The translations under genes and the position numbers were made by a program. From Lithobates sylvaticus (taxonomy: Eukaryota; Chordata; Amphibia; Anura; Ranidae), in contig CM053031.1 in assembly GCA_028564925.1 (NCBI GenBank), positions 168,922,584 to 168,986,583 on the forward strand: a stretch of 64,000 nt of DNA. The letters run 5' to 3'. Under the pieces are notes generated by a model that was given only the letters and a program-made list of their open reading frames with translations, had not been told where the DNA came from and did not search any database. Below, one piece after another: positions 1 through 11,715 of the stretch; position 1 is the first letter of the stretch, and every line of letters begins with the position of its first letter.

Positions 1-640
1 CAACATCTCCAAGATACGCTCCTTCCTAACCAATGTCACCACAAAGCTTCTAATCCACTCCCTGGTCATCTCTCACCTTGACTACTGCAACTCCCTCCTA
101 ATTGGCTTACCTCTAAATAGGCTATCCCCACTTCAGTCCATCGTGAACACTGTTGCCAGGCTCATCCACCTCACAAACAGCAAAGCGTCTGCTATACCCC
201 TCTGCCAATCCCCCCATTGGCTTCCACTCAACCAACAAATTAAATTCAAGATACTAACAATAACTTACAAAGTCATCCACAACCTGGCCCCCAGCTACAT
301 CACTAACCTAGTCTCAAAATACCAACCTAATCGTTCTCTTTGCTCCTCCCAAGACCTCCTGCTCTCTAACTCCCTTGGTACCTCATCCCATGCTTGCCAT
401 CAGGACTTCTCCAGAGCCTCTCCCATCCTCTGGGATGCTCTACCCCAATCTGTCCAACTTTCTCCTACTTTGTCCACTTTCACACGATCCCTGAAAACTC
501 ATCTCTTTAGAGAAGCCTATCTGGTCCCCACCTAACAACTGTACATTTATTTTCTCCATCAGCACAGCCCCCACAGTTATTACCTTTTGTATCTCTTGAC
601 CTTCCCTCTTACTGTTGGCGCTATATAAATATATATAATA
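1..640 (+). mobile_element. L2/CR1-type LINE, 3' end of the reverse transcriptase ORF
   Basis: This is the C-terminal tail of a non-LTR retrotransposon polymerase, and its 5' part lies outside the window. The frame is open from the window edge and ends in a stop at 533-535. Typical post-RT motifs are LDYCNSLLIGLP, a HWLPLNQQIKFKIL block, LAPSYI, and a final WDALPQS...LKTHLFREAY block. These are characteristic of the C-terminus of L2/CR1-group LINEs. The 3' tail carries GGCGCTATATAAATA followed by short TA-rich repeats (about 617-643), the usual L2-like 3' end. The tail is abutted by the inverted Penelope-like copy from 644, so the PLE landed in or at this LINE's 3' end. The clade assignment rests on remembered motif similarity and was not computed. 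Confidence 0.75.
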
Positions 641-643
641 ATA

Positions 644-3600
644 CATAAAATACAAAAAATGCTGCGCTAAGGGATCATTAAGTGGTGACCCCTCCTAGTG
701 ACTTGAATAGATGAATAAATGAATAAATCCCTCCTATAGAGGTAAATAAATCCCCAAGTGGGAAACACCCGGTGTAGTTACTCAGCTGAAATAACTGACA
801 TTGAAATAACAACCCTGGATGTAAAGTTACATGTGACACATTATACACATATACCTTGTAAGAATCAACTGAAAAATACAATAAAACAATCTGTGACTAA
901 AAGATGCAATGAAACAATCTGTGACAAGATCTCTGGTTGCTGATAAGGAAAAGAAGGAGATAAAACTTTTCTCTAATCAAAAGTCCGGAATCTTGAAGAA
1001 AAGGTGAAACCCAAAATCAAAAAACAAAGTGTTCAAATATCAATTCCTTTTAAAAGGTGAATGTTGATCACAGCAGGACAGGTTCTCAGTGTAATAAAGA
1101 GAGTGAGGCCCCTTACCCCATCCGTTGGACTCCCTTACGAGCGGAGTCAAAAGCGCAGGCAGAAATGATCCTCTGCAGGGATACAGGATGTTCCTCTGTC
1201 CTTCTCTCTCCCCCCTAGTGGAACGACCGCGATCCGGAACTCAGTTGCTGGTCACAGGGATCTCCCGACTGTTGCACACGGGCGGGCCGGAGTTGATGGA
1301 CACCGCAGGTAGCCAATCACAGGGGTCCTAAGCCGTCTATGTACGCCGGCATCGAGGGTACTCCCCAAGGGGAGATGTAATAGCTGGGGGACCCTCCGGA
1401 AGGCACCTGCAGGAAAGAATCAGCACTCAGGCCCCTCGGCCGTGAGTGAAGATTGAAAAAGGGGAAAAAACGAGCACCAAAAGTGAAATATTGTTTATAA
1501 CCAGGGGAATATTTTATTGAGATAAAAAAGACCTGAGGTATATTCCATAGGTCACAATACTGTACAAAAGAAGCGACACTTTATCCCTTATTGACAGCAG
1601 AAAAAGAGGGAATAGTACTAAAAAGCGTACATGATAGAAATAAAAGCACAAATAAAATAAATATAAAAAAAACGGTTAAATTAAAAACAACAAAATTAAC
1701 ACCCGTGCATGGGAATCAATAGGACGTAATGGTATCAACATAACCTGCCCGACATGTTTCGCAATACCTTGCGTCTTCCTGGAGCACAGGTGATATGTTG
1801 ATCCATCACTTAAATAGTATTTGGTTCAAACCAAGCCTCAATTTGGTTCGGCCGCCATGTTTCCTTGGTTTTTCTCACCATATTGTGTCTGGACCAAGCC
1901 TCGATTTCATCCAGGCACCATTTTTTTGTAGCCCAGGAATAAACCAGACAATTTAATCGGAATATCCCTTTCCTAGTCAGCATCCCCTATTTAAATCAAA
2001 TAATTCATACATTGGACAACTTTACTTAATCCTCCCTTTCAAAAAAAGGAAAGAAAAAAAGGGGAAGTGGAGGGGGGGAAAGTTGAGAAAATCAAGGTCT
2101 GTTAGACTAAACTAGAATTGCAGGTCTATCCAAGCTGCAAGGGACCGTATGACAATAGGGTGTGATTACGCCTAGGGTAGATCCATCTCTATTTAACCTC
2201 CACAGTCGTTCAACAGACCTAAACCTCCCCCATGGTGGTATAGTTGGACAGGATATAGACCCTCCCTCCCCGGGTGGGGACAGGAGTTGGAACATATAAA
2301 ATCACGTCAGTTCATATACATGCCAGACACTTCAAACTCGTGACAATCAGAGAAAATGGGGGGGGGCGACCCCCCCTCCCCATGTCGATCGTCAAGCGTT
2401 GTCTATGAATGCGTTAATTTCAATATCTACATTTAGGCCAAATGGTTTAAGACTCTTGATCTTATATATCCAACTCATCTCGAGTTTTGATATAGCTCTC
2501 CTCTTGGGTCCCCCTCTCCAGGGTAATTCCAGTTTATCGATTCCTATAAGAGAGGTACCTTTGGGATTTTGCTTATGTATCTCTAAATAGTGTTTGGAGA
2601 CCGGGTGTCCCTTGAATCCCCTTCTTATATTCCCCAAGTGTTCCCCCAACCTAACTTGGAGAGGTCGTACTGTGCGTCCTACATAGTGAAGGCCGCAGGG
2701 GCAGGTCAGGAGGTAGACAACTCCTGTTGTGGAACAGGTAATGAAAGATTTTATGGAGAAAGTCTGATTAGTAATTCTTGAACAGAATTCCATGGTTCTT
2801 CTTTCTTTTATGCTATTAACTGTACAAACTGCACAGTTATTGCATTTGTAGAACCCCGTCATATTTTGAAAGAACATAAGTTTATTTATAGGTGGATCAC
2901 AGACATTTACCGCGATTTTCTGTTTGATTGAAGGGACACCTCTAAAGACTACCTGGGGTTTTTCTGGCAGGGATGAACCCAACACTTGATCATTTTTTAT
3001 TATGTGCCAATGTCTCCTGATCATCTTTTTTATGGAAAAATGTTGTTGTGAGTACCTAGTGATGAAAGGACATTGAAAGTTGTTGAAAGTGGACCCATCC
3101 TCTTCTCCTCGTATCTTTTCTTTGAGGAGAAGGTCACGATCAACCAATCTAACTTCCATGTATTTTTCTTTAAGGGACTCTGCATCATAACCTTTTACTG
3201 TTAGTCTCTCTGTTAAGACCTTTGCTTGCACATCAAAGTCCTCCACCCGCGAACAATTCCGCCTCAAGCGGATAAATTGGCTTTTTGGTATCGATTCTAG
3301 CCATGCATTATGGTGGCAACTGTCCCGGGGAATGAATGCGTTTCTGTCTGTACTTTTGAAAAAGGTGGACGTCACTAATGTGTCCCCCTCGTTCCAAATA
3401 GTCAGATCCAGAAAATTGATGGTTTGTTGACTTGAAACATATTTAAACTGAATCCCCCTATCATTATTGTTAAGGTTGGACATGAAGCCTTCCAGGGATT
3501 CAAGGGTGCCGTTCCATAGGAGGAGGACGTCATCAATATATCTTCTGTAAATTAGACAGAGGGGAATCTCTATCCAAATAATGTGTAACGGATGCGAGCC

Positions 3601-4112
3601 CCCACTGATGGGGGATAATGGTATAAAGGGACGTTACATCCGCCGTAACCATCCAGTATCCTTCCCTATTTCCACTCTCTTTAAGAATATTAATTGTGTG
3701 CCTGGTATCTTTAATATAAGCTGGGAGGAGTTTCACCAGGGGTTGTAGGAACCCGTCAATGTACTTACCTGCCCGAGATGTCAGGGAATCTATCCCGCTA
3801 ATAATAGGTCTACCAGGCGGGTGCACCGGATCCTTGTGTATCTTGGGCAGGTAATACATGACGGGTATCCTAGAAGACACAGGGACCAGAAATGATTTTT
3901 CTTTCTTATTTAGAATACCTGCATCAAATCCGTATTTGACAATGCTTTCTAGTTCTTTTTTAAATTTAAATCTGGGGTCTCCCGGGAGCGGCATATAAGT
4001 GTCGCTGTCCCCTACTATTTTATTAAGTTCTGCAAGGTAGTCTGACTTATGCATAATAACAATGCCCCCCCCCCCCCCCCTTATCAGCGGACCTAATTAC
4101 TAGGTCCTTTTC
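644..4112 (-). mobile_element. Penelope-like element, inverted partial copy (left arm of foldback)
   Basis: This is a - strand copy of the element that lies on the + strand at about 8000-11715. It carries the same reverse transcriptase and GIY-YIG coding region (coding blocks 4054-3533 and 3483-2392 on the - strand) and the same long 3' untranslated/pLTR region (about 2390-644). It differs from the + copy at only scattered positions. It also lacks a segment of about 190 bp in the RT, between the blocks ending near 3550, so it is no longer a continuous ORF. It begins internally, 5' truncated. At 4106-4115 it joins directly to a + strand pLTR piece through a short shared stretch (CCTTTTCTTC). 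The near identity of the arms indicates a recent, shared origin. Head-to-head partial copies are a known habit of Penelope-like elements. Confidence 0.85.
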
Positions 4113-4829
4113 TTCAAGATTCCGGACTTTTGATTAGAGAAAAGTTTTATCTCCTTCTTTTCCTTATCAGCAACCAGAGATCTTGTCACAGATTGTTTCG
4201 ATTCAGCTGAGTAGCTACACCGTGCGTTTCCCACTTGGGGATTTATTTACCTCTATAGGAGGGATTTATTCATTTATTCATCTATTCACGTCACTAGGAG
4301 GGGTCACCACTTAATGATCCCTTAGCGCAGCATTTTTTGTATTTTATGTTTGGGTGCCTGATAGATATTTATGGTTACTTGCTGCAGCTTTTACCACTTA
4401 ATTTGTTCACTTACCACATTTTTTCTAGCGCAGTATTATTTTTTCTTTATACACTTATTTACAATATCACTTACTTGCAGCTGGAAAGGTGCACTATAAT
4501 CACCAGCTTAATCATTTAGATAAGCGTAGTGATTGCGTTCAATTACTGTGCACTCTATATATATCCACCATTGGTGGTTTTCACTTTTCAATAAGTGGGG
4601 TATATTTCTTTAAACGGAGTGATTGAGAGCACTTACTCATAGTAAGAAGGGAGGAATACAAACACCAGTACAACCAATAAAGAGGGGGAATTGTCAAAGT
4701 CGACTATTGAGGTCGATTGTAGTTCAATTCCCCCTCCCCCCGCCTCCCTGTACTTCATCTCCCCTTTTATGTTTCAATAAGTGGAGTTGTTCTTTACACA
4801 TAAATTTAGGAAAACTTAGAATATCCAGG

Positions 4830-5252
4830 ATGGATGTATTTGAATATAGATCCGCAAGGGTTATTAAAAAAGATGGAGTTTTTGAAAATGATAGTGAACT
4901 CGGGGGTGACCTTGGAGGTTTGTTTATGAGACTAAAGAATTTGATGATTTCCGAGATACATACCCAATGGGACATAGCCTTCCTCGAGCAATATGTCGCG
5001 GAATCTATGGTCCCTAGAAGCCTTAGATGGGACGTGAGTCCACAGAAAGGAGAGATTGATCTGGAGGACTGGTTTAAATATTTTAACATAGCAGGAGTTC
5101 AATTCCTCGTCTTCTTGATACAAAGGAAAAATTATAAACTTGGGCGTTTAGATATTGAAATTAAACAGATTAAGGAGAAATTATCTCCACACATTACTAG
5201 TGAAGAATATAAGGAGCGTTCCATCAATTTAAAGAAATTACTTGAGAAAGCT
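4830..5252 (+). CDS. PLE protein, N-terminal block
   Basis: An open frame starts at the ATG at 4830 (MDVFEYRSARVIKKDG) and reads through helical, acidic/basic sequence to KKLLEKAGLL. There the Gypsy-derived sequence begins. No catalytic motif is visible. It is the leader domain that precedes the low-complexity region and the RT in this element. The block DIEIKQIKEKLSPHITSEEY looks coiled-coil-like. After the insertion the coding sense resumes near 6820 with EMEQKNKKRKKYNRDIG. Upstream Met codons in the same frame (from 4623) lie in pLTR/leader sequence and are less plausible starts. Function is unknown; the assignment rests on position and orientation within the element. Confidence 0.6.
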
Positions 5253-5254
5253 GG

Positions 5255-6818
5255 TTTGTTGTCTCTTCTGAGTCCTGTCTCCAGTCCAGTATCCTGTATC
5301 CTGTATCCTGTACCCTGTACCCTGCATCTACCTGACTACCAGTGCCGACCCGGAATCCTCCTGACTACCGCTACCGCTACTTACCTGTGTTTGAACCCCT
5401 GGCTTGCTTCCTGGATTCCTCTACTGCTTGATTACCTGTGCTTGACCCTCGGCCTGTCTACTGGTCCTTCCGTGAGTTACTTACCTGTGTTTGACCCCTG
5501 GCTTCCTTCCTGGATACCTCTCTGCCTGATTACCTGTGTTTGACCCTCGGCCTGCCTACTGGACTTCCTCTGAGTTACTTGCCTGTGTTTGACCCTCGGC
5601 TTGCCTTTTGGACACCTCTACTGCCTGATTACCTGTGCTTGACCCCCGGCTTGCCTACTGGACATTCTCTGAGTTACTTACATGTGTTTGACCCCTGGCT
5701 TGCCTTCTGGACACCTCTACTGCTTGATTACATAGACCGTCTCTCAAAATGGCTCACTACCTACCCATTGAAAGGTACCGCCCCACCCCCTGACGCTTCT
5801 GCTACTACTGACATCTTCATCAGGGAAATTAATAAGGTTACAACGGAGTTCCAGCTAACAGCACCTCGGACCGAGGGGGTACCGTTCACCTCTAGGTTCT
5901 GGAGAGATCCTAACTGCAAATCCCTTGAAATCAGGACTTCTTTCCATGTCTTCTGCATATCACGCCCCAAGTCCAACGGTCAAAACTGCACGCACGAATC
6001 AAACCCACGAGGCATATACCTGAGTGTGTTTTTGCTCTTACTCCCAAAGATGGACTCAGGCTTACTACCCAACGCTGATTTTGCCTACAATAAGTTCTTT
6101 GTCAGACGCCGCTCAGGGCAAACTACGGTATGATCACCCTTCATTTCTTCCAGATTCCATTCCAGGACGTCCCTACTGAACCTAGTCAAAAGTATCCTAA
6201 TACAAACTGTCCACCCCGGATCCAACACCATGAAGAAGTGTTAAGAGGTACAATGAATGTCCAGCCTTTCCAGATTGGTGAGAAAAGTTTGGTTTATCAA
6301 CTGCTAAATTTAAAACTCCCTTGTTCCTTCTCGGAAATTGGAGGTTACCATTTGAGGTCTCAACCCTGCCTGAACTGTCTACCCCAGTTTCCTCACCCAG
6401 TTTTTTTTCATTGTTTGACCCTCCGCAAACACCACTTCCTCCCTCCCATCACCATCCAAGGAGAGTAAGAATTCTGAAATTCTGGATCTACTGGACTGTG
6501 TATAAATGAGGGGTATCCCCGCAGAAGACTGCTCCTGCTTGTTCCACAACCCCAGGTACTCCACACCACTGTGCGTCGACGCTGACGAAGACGAGTGGCG
6601 CATGCGCACAGTAAGATCGTCCGGGTATCCCACCCGACCTTGCCTATAAAAGTCCTTCCCCCGCCCTCTTCCAAATTGCTGGTTGTTGCCTCTGAGTCCT
6701 CTCCAGTCCATATCACATGTAACCCCCGGATTACCTGTGCTTGACCCTGGTTGCTGTTGTTTTTGCTTCCCTGATACCTCCTCTGCCTGATTACCTGTGT
6801 TTGACCTCGGCCTGCAGG
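5255..6818 (+). mobile_element. Ty3/Gypsy LTR retrotransposon fossil inserted in the PLE
   Basis: This is a broken remnant. Parts in order are an LTR-like piece rich in tandem repeats (about 5255-5735), an internal stretch whose translation resembles the core and C-terminal part of a Ty3/Gypsy integrase (about 5735-6130), degraded downstream sequence, and a second LTR-like piece (about 6480-6818). The second piece includes a TATAAAAGTCC box and the same CCTGTGTTTGACC repeat motif as the first. Gag, protease and RT are absent. The element is heavily deleted with many breaks and looks considerably older than the PLE arms. No clear target-site duplication is visible. Confidence 0.65.
5385..5735 (+). 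repeat. Tandem repeat, unit about 100 bp made of two half-units
   Basis: About 3.5 copies of a 100-bp unit are present, each opening with TGTGTTTGACCCCTGGCTT and containing a related half-unit TGTGCTTGACCCTCGGCCTG. The same half-units recur at about 6735-6815 in the other LTR-like piece, so the array belongs to the Gypsy fossil's LTR rather than to the PLE. Confidence 0.8.
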
Positions 6819-6819
6819 A

Positions 6820-7630
6820 GATGGAACAAAAAAACAAAAAAAGGAAGAAATACAATAGGGACATTGGCGACTACAAGAACGGTCTGGTTTTCGAGTGGCA
6901 AAGCAAATTGGCCATGAGTGAAGCAGAGCCGATGATGTACTCCAATGCTTCTGAAACTCTTCCACCCTCAGGGATTGAAGGAAGTCAGCCTAAAAAAGTG
7001 GACAATAATCAGTACAGGCCACCTCTAGGCCCACAACAACATCCTAGTAATCCAAGAAGGGTCTCCTACCGATCACCGGAGAGGTATTACAAACCACCTC
7101 AACTAAGACCCAAAACACCAGCATACCCCCCTAAAAACTTGGGGAAAAAATCACCATATGGGAAATCTAAAAATAATAAAAGATCTTACCATGACACAAA
7201 TCAAAGTGATTATCACACATATGTTCCCCCTCCCCCTAGAGGATCCTATGTGCAGGACTATAGACCTTATGGCCCACCTAGAAAACCATATATGGATGAT
7301 CGGTATTCCGAATACACTGTTCCCGTTCAGAATAGATTCCAACCCCTTAGAGAATCAGATCAATATATTGAAAGAAGGGGAGAATATCCAGGAGAATATG
7401 GTGGACAGAACAGGAATGGGATAATGGAAAAAGCTCCCTGGTATCAACCACCATATCCTCACTGGAGGGACCAGGAATGGGGATCTTCACAATACCCACA
7501 ACGTGAAGAGCAACTCCAATCAGAACATTGGGGTTTTCCCAGGACCGACGAGAACGGAGAAAGGCCTTTAGAACGCAGAGAGGAAAGAGAGGGGGAAGGA
7601 GATCAAAAAGCAAAGAGAAAAAGAGTATAA
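6820..7630 (+). CDS. PLE protein, low-complexity linker block
   Basis: The open frame reads EMEQKNKKRKKYNRDIG, then a Pro/Tyr/Arg/Gln-rich segment (YRPPLGPQQHPSNPRR, PPPPRGSYVQDYRPYGPPRK), ending with a strongly basic/acidic tail (ERREEREGEGDQKAKRKRV). Composition suggests a disordered nucleic-acid-binding region between the N-terminal block and the RT. The frame changes at the end of this block and coding continues in another frame (KGQGVFNLSNVILTEAE). No domain is recognised. The frame extends upstream into Gypsy-derived sequence (from 6797), so I start the annotation at the PLE junction. Confidence 0.6.
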
Positions 7631-8119
7631 AAGGACAGGGAGTTTTTAACCTCAGTAATGTCATTCTTACTGAGGCGGAGACTTCCATATTAGATAAGGG
7701 ATTAAAATTTGCACCCCCCAAAGCCCTAAATAAATTTGAAACATACATGGACATACATAAATTTACTAGGAAATTAAACGTCAAAAGGTATATGATGTCC
7801 AATGGAGGGAGCAATAGGGTGATCATTCCCACAGATATCAAACATTCCGGCCTGGCCAACGCGTCCCTGTTTAACCCCCCCAGTGGTTTATCACCATCAA
7901 TTAGGGTTTTTAGAGATTTGGTACTTAAGGACCTAGAAAAACTGAAATTTAAACAAGCTAAAATGAATAGAGAATTGCAGGTCGGTTTGGATGAGTTATG
8001 CAAAAAAAAGGACCTAGTAATTAGGTCCGCTGATAAGGGGGGGGGGGGGCATTGTTATTCTGCATAAGTCAGACTACCTTGCAGAACTTAATAAAATAGT
8101 AGGGGACAGCGACACTTAT

Positions 8120-9916
8120 ATGCCACTCCCGGGAGACCCCAGATTTAAATTTAAAAAAGAACTAGAAAACATCGTCAAATACGGATTTGATGCAGGTATT
8201 CTAAATAAGAAAGAAAAATCATTTTTGGTCCCTGTGTCTTCTAGAATACCCGTCATGTATTACCTGCCCAAGATACACAAGGATCCAGTGCACCCGCCTG
8301 GTAGACCTATTATCAGCGGGATAGATTCCCTGACGTCTCGGGCAGGTAAATACATTGACGGGTTCCTACAACCCTTGGTGAAACTCCTCCCAGCTTATAT
8401 TAAGGATACCAGGCACACAATTAATATTCTTAAAGAGAGTGGATATAGGGAAGGATACTGGATGGTTACGGCGGATGTAACGTCCCTTTATACCATTATC
8501 CCCCATCAGTGGGGGCTCGCATCCGTTAAACATTATTTGGATAGAGATTCCCCTCTGTCTAACTTACAGAAGGGATTTATTATGGAACTCCTAGAATATA
8601 CAACCACACACAACTTTTTCTGGCATGCTAATAGATATTATCTCCAGAAAAAGGGCGTAGCCATGGGGGCCAAGTTTGCCCCCAGCCTGGCTAACCTATT
8701 CATGGGGAAATGGGAGGAGGAAGTCATCTATACTGATAGGAGGGCAGAGTTAGCCCTTTGGGCTAGATATATTGATGACGTCCTCCTCCTATGGAACGGC
8801 ACCCTTGAATCCCTGGAAGGCTTCATGTCCAACCTTAACAATAATGATAGGGGGATTCAGTTTAAATATGTTGCAAGTCAACAAACCATCAATTTTCTGG
8901 ATCTGACTATTTGGAACGAGGGGGACACATTAGTGACGTCCACCTTTTTCAAAAGTACAGACAGAAACGCATTCATTCCCCGGGACAGTTGCCACCATAA
9001 TGCATGGCTAGAATCGATACCAAAAAGCCAATTTATCCGCTTGAGGCGGAATTGTTCGCGGGTGGAGGACTTTGATGTGCAAGCAAAGGTCTTAACAGAG
9101 AGACTAACAGTAAAAGGTTATGATGCAGAGTCCCTTAAAGAAAAATACATGGAAGTTAGATTGGTTGATCGTGACCTTCTCCTCAAAGAAAAGATACGAG
9201 GAGAAGAGGATGGGTCCACTTTCAACAACTTTCAATGTCCTTTCATCACTAGGTACTCACAACAACATTTTTCCATAAAAAAGATGATCAGGAGACATTG
9301 GCACATAATAAAAAATGATCAAGTGTTGGGTTCATCCCTGCCAGAAAAACCCCAGGTAGTCTTTAGAGGTGTCCCTTCAATCAAACAGAAAATCGCGGTA
9401 AATGTCTGTGATCCACCTATAAATAAACTTATGTTCTTTCAAAATATGACGGGGTTCTACAAATGCAATAACTGTGCAGTTTGTACAGTTAATAGCATAA
9501 AAGAAAGAAGAACCATCGAATTCTGTTCAAGAATTACTAATCAGACTTTCTCCATAAAATCTTTCATTACCTGTTCCACAACAGGAGTTGTCTACCTCCT
9601 GACCTGCCCCTGCGGCCTTCACTATGTAGGACGCACAGTACGACCTCTCCAAGTTAGGTTGGGGGAACACTTGGGGAATATAAGAAGGGGATTCAAGGGA
9701 CACCCGGTCTCCAAACACTATTTAGAGATACATAAGCAAAATCCCAAAGGTACCTCTCTTATAGGAATCGATAAACTGGAATTACCCTGGAGAGGGGGAC
9801 CCAAGAGGAGAGCTATATCAAAACTCGAGATGAGTTGGATATATAAGATCAAGAGTCTTAAACCATTTGGCCTAAATGTAGATATTGAAATTAACGCATT
9901 CATAGACAACGCTTGA
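8120..9916 (+). CDS. PLE reverse transcriptase with C-terminal GIY-YIG endonuclease
   Basis: This 598-aa frame is the catalytic part of a Penelope-like polyprotein; it copies the element's RNA and nicks target DNA. Visible RT blocks are PVMYYLPKIHKDP and GRPIISG (fingers), VTADVTSLYTIIPH (motif A with the first Asp), KKGVAMGAKFAPSLANLFM (motif B) and YIDDVLLLW (motif C, two catalytic Asp). Near the C-terminus are a Cys-rich stretch (CNNCAVC) and the GIY-YIG nuclease signature VVYLLTCPCGLHYVGRTVRPLQVR...GEH. I start at the first Met (8120), but coding sense clearly extends upstream (SDYLAELNKIVGDSDTY) and beyond a frame break at a run of G, so the true protein is longer. The final stop is at 9914-9916. 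The inverted copy at 644-4112 is nearly identical but lacks part of the RT. Confidence 0.85.
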   Translation: MPLPGDPRFKFKKELENIVKYGFDAGILNKKEKSFLVPVSSRIPVMYYLPKIHKDPVHPPGRPIISGIDSLTSRAGKYIDGFLQPLVKLLPAYIKDTRHTINILKESGYREGYWMVTADVTSLYTIIPHQWGLASVKHYLDRDSPLSNLQKGFIMELLEYTTTHNFFWHANRYYLQKKGVAMGAKFAPSLANLFMGKWEEEVIYTDRRAELALWARYIDDVLLLWNGTLESLEGFMSNLNNNDRGIQFKYVASQQTINFLDLTIWNEGDTLVTSTFFKSTDRNAFIPRDSCHHNAWLESIPKSQFIRLRRNCSRVEDFDVQAKVLTERLTVKGYDAESLKEKYMEVRLVDRDLLLKEKIRGEEDGSTFNNFQCPFITRYSQQHFSIKKMIRRHWHIIKNDQVLGSSLPEKPQVVFRGVPSIKQKIAVNVCDPPINKLMFFQNMTGFYKCNNCAVCTVNSIKERRTIEFCSRITNQTFSIKSFITCSTTGVVYLLTCPCGLHYVGRTVRPLQVRLGEHLGNIRRGFKGHPVSKHYLEIHKQNPKGTSLIGIDKLELPWRGGPKRRAISKLEMSWIYKIKSLKPFGLNVDIEINAFIDNA

Positions 9917-10528
9917 CGATCGACATGGGGAGGGGGGGTCGGCCCCCCCCCCATTTTCTCTGATTGTCACGAGTTTGAAGTGTCTGGCATGTATATGAAC
10001 TGACGTGATTTTATATGTTCCAACTCCTGTCCCCACCCGGGGAGGGAGGGTCTATATCCTGTCCAACTATACCACCATGGGGGAGGTTTAGGTCTGTTGA
10101 ACGACTGTGGAGGTTAAATAGAGATGGATCTACCCTAGGCGTAATCACACCCTATTGTCATACGGTCCCTTGCAGCTTGGATAGACCTGCAATTCTAGTT
10201 TAGTCTAACAGACCTTGATTTTCTCAACTTTCCCCCCCTCCACTTCCCCTTTTTTTCTTTCCTTTTTTTGAAAGGCAGGACTAAGTAAAGTTGTCCAATG
10301 TATGAATTATTTGATTTAAATAGGGGATGCTGACTAGGAAAGGGATATTCCGATTAAATTGTCTGGTTTATTCCTGGGCTACAAAAAAATGGTGCCTGGA
10401 TGAAATCGAGGCTTGGTCCAGACACAATATGGTGAGAAAAACCAAGGAAACATGGAGGCCGAACCAAATTGAGGCTTGGTTTGAACCAAATACTATTTAA
10501 GTGATGGATCAACATATCACCTGTGCTC

Positions 10529-10568
10529 CAGGAAGACGCAAGGTATTGCGAAACATGTCGGGCAGGTT
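10529..10568 (+). ncRNA. Hammerhead-ribozyme-like motif in the PLE pLTR (degenerate)
   Basis: A GGAAGA box precedes a short stem (GCAA/TTGC) closed by a GGTA loop, followed by GCGAAACATGTCGG. This matches the hammerhead layout of a CUGAUGA-like box, stem II, GAAA, then stem III. The CUGAUGA box is degenerate, so activity is doubtful. The mirror copy lies at about 1750-1790. Hammerhead motifs in the pLTRs of Penelope-like elements are an established finding; the assignment here is by pattern only. Confidence 0.4.
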
Positions 10569-11715
10569 ATGTTGATACCATTACGTCCTATTGATTCCCA
10601 TGCACGGGTGTTAATTTTGTTGTTTTTAATTTAACCGTTTTTTTTATATTTATTTTATTTGTGCTTTTATTTTTATCATGTACGCTTTTTAGTACTATTC
10701 CCTCTTTTTCTGCTGTCAATAAGGGATAAAGTGTCGCTTCTTTTGTACAGTATTGTGACCTATGGAATATACCTCAGGTCTTTTTTATCTCAATAAAATA
10801 TTCCCCTGGTTATAAACAATATTTCACTATTGGGGCTCGTTTTTTCCCCTTTTTCAATCTTCACTCACGGCCGAGGGGCCTGAGTGCTGATTCTTTCCTG
10901 CAGGTGCCTTCCGGAGGGTCCCCCAGCTATTACATCTCCCCTTGGGGAGTACCCTCGATGCCGGCGTACATAGACGGCTTAGGACGCCTGTGATTGGCTA
11001 CCTGCGGTGTCCATCAACTCCGGCCCGCCCGTGTGCAACAGTCGGGAGATCCCTGTGACCAGCAACTGAGTTCCGGATCGCGGTCGTTCCACTAGGGGGG
11101 AGAGAGAAGGACAGAGGAACATCCTGTATCCCTGCAGAGGATCATTTCTGCCTGCGCTTTTGACTCCGCTCGTAAGGGAGTCCAACGGATGGGGTAAGGG
11201 GCCTCACTCTCTTTATTACACTGAGAACCTGTCCTGCTGTGATCAACATTCACCTTTTAAAAAGGAATTGAATTGATATTTGAACACTTTGTTTTTTGAT
11301 TTTGGGTTTCACCTTTTCTTCAAGATTCCGGACTTTTGATTAGAGAAAAGTTTTATCTCCTTCTTTTCCTTATCAGCAACCAGAGATCTTGTCACAGATT
11401 GTTTCATTGCATCTTTTAGTCACAGATTGTTTTATTGCATTTTTCAGTTGATTCTTACAAGGTATATGTGTATAATGTGTCACATGTAACTTTTCATCAC
11501 TTTTCATTTTTTGTATTTTATGTTTGGGTGCCTGATAGATATTTATGGTTACTTGCTGCAGCTTTTATTTCAGCTGAGTAACTACACCTGGGTGTTTCCC
11601 ACTTGGGGATTTATTTACCTCTATAGGAGGGATTCATTTATTTGTTTCTATTATTCACGTCACTAGGAGGGGTCACTACCTAATGATCCCTTAGCGCAGC
11701 ATTTTTTGTATTTTA

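Larger units (their letters stand above)
4113..11715 (+). mobile_element. Penelope-like element (PLE) with GIY-YIG endonuclease, + strand copy
   Basis: From 5' to 3' it holds a partial pLTR (4113-4395, matching 11319-11715), a 5' leader, an N-terminal coding block from an ATG at 4830, a Gypsy fossil inserted at about 5255-6818, the rest of the coding region (about 6820-9916), and a 1.8-kb 3' region that repeats the pLTR. The combination of a telomerase-like RT with a C-terminal GIY-YIG nuclease is diagnostic for Penelope-like elements. The coding frame is interrupted by the Gypsy insertion and is broken in about two further places. The terminal 3' block contains an internal duplication: the segment at 11505-11568 is the same as 4332-4392. 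The 3' end is cut by a Harbinger MITE inserted at TTA 11713-11715. Confidence 0.88.

Noticed and set aside
5540-6133. 197-aa open frame
   Set aside because: It fuses the tandem LTR repeat with old Gypsy integrase sequence and is part of a fossil, not a gene.
7347-8003. 218-aa frame on the - strand
   Set aside because: Antisense shadow of the PLE coding region.
644-11715. Interpretation of the long repeats as retroviral-type LTRs
   Set aside because: The repeats are inverted and partial, and the coding region is RT plus GIY-YIG without gag or integrase, so these are PLE pLTRs.
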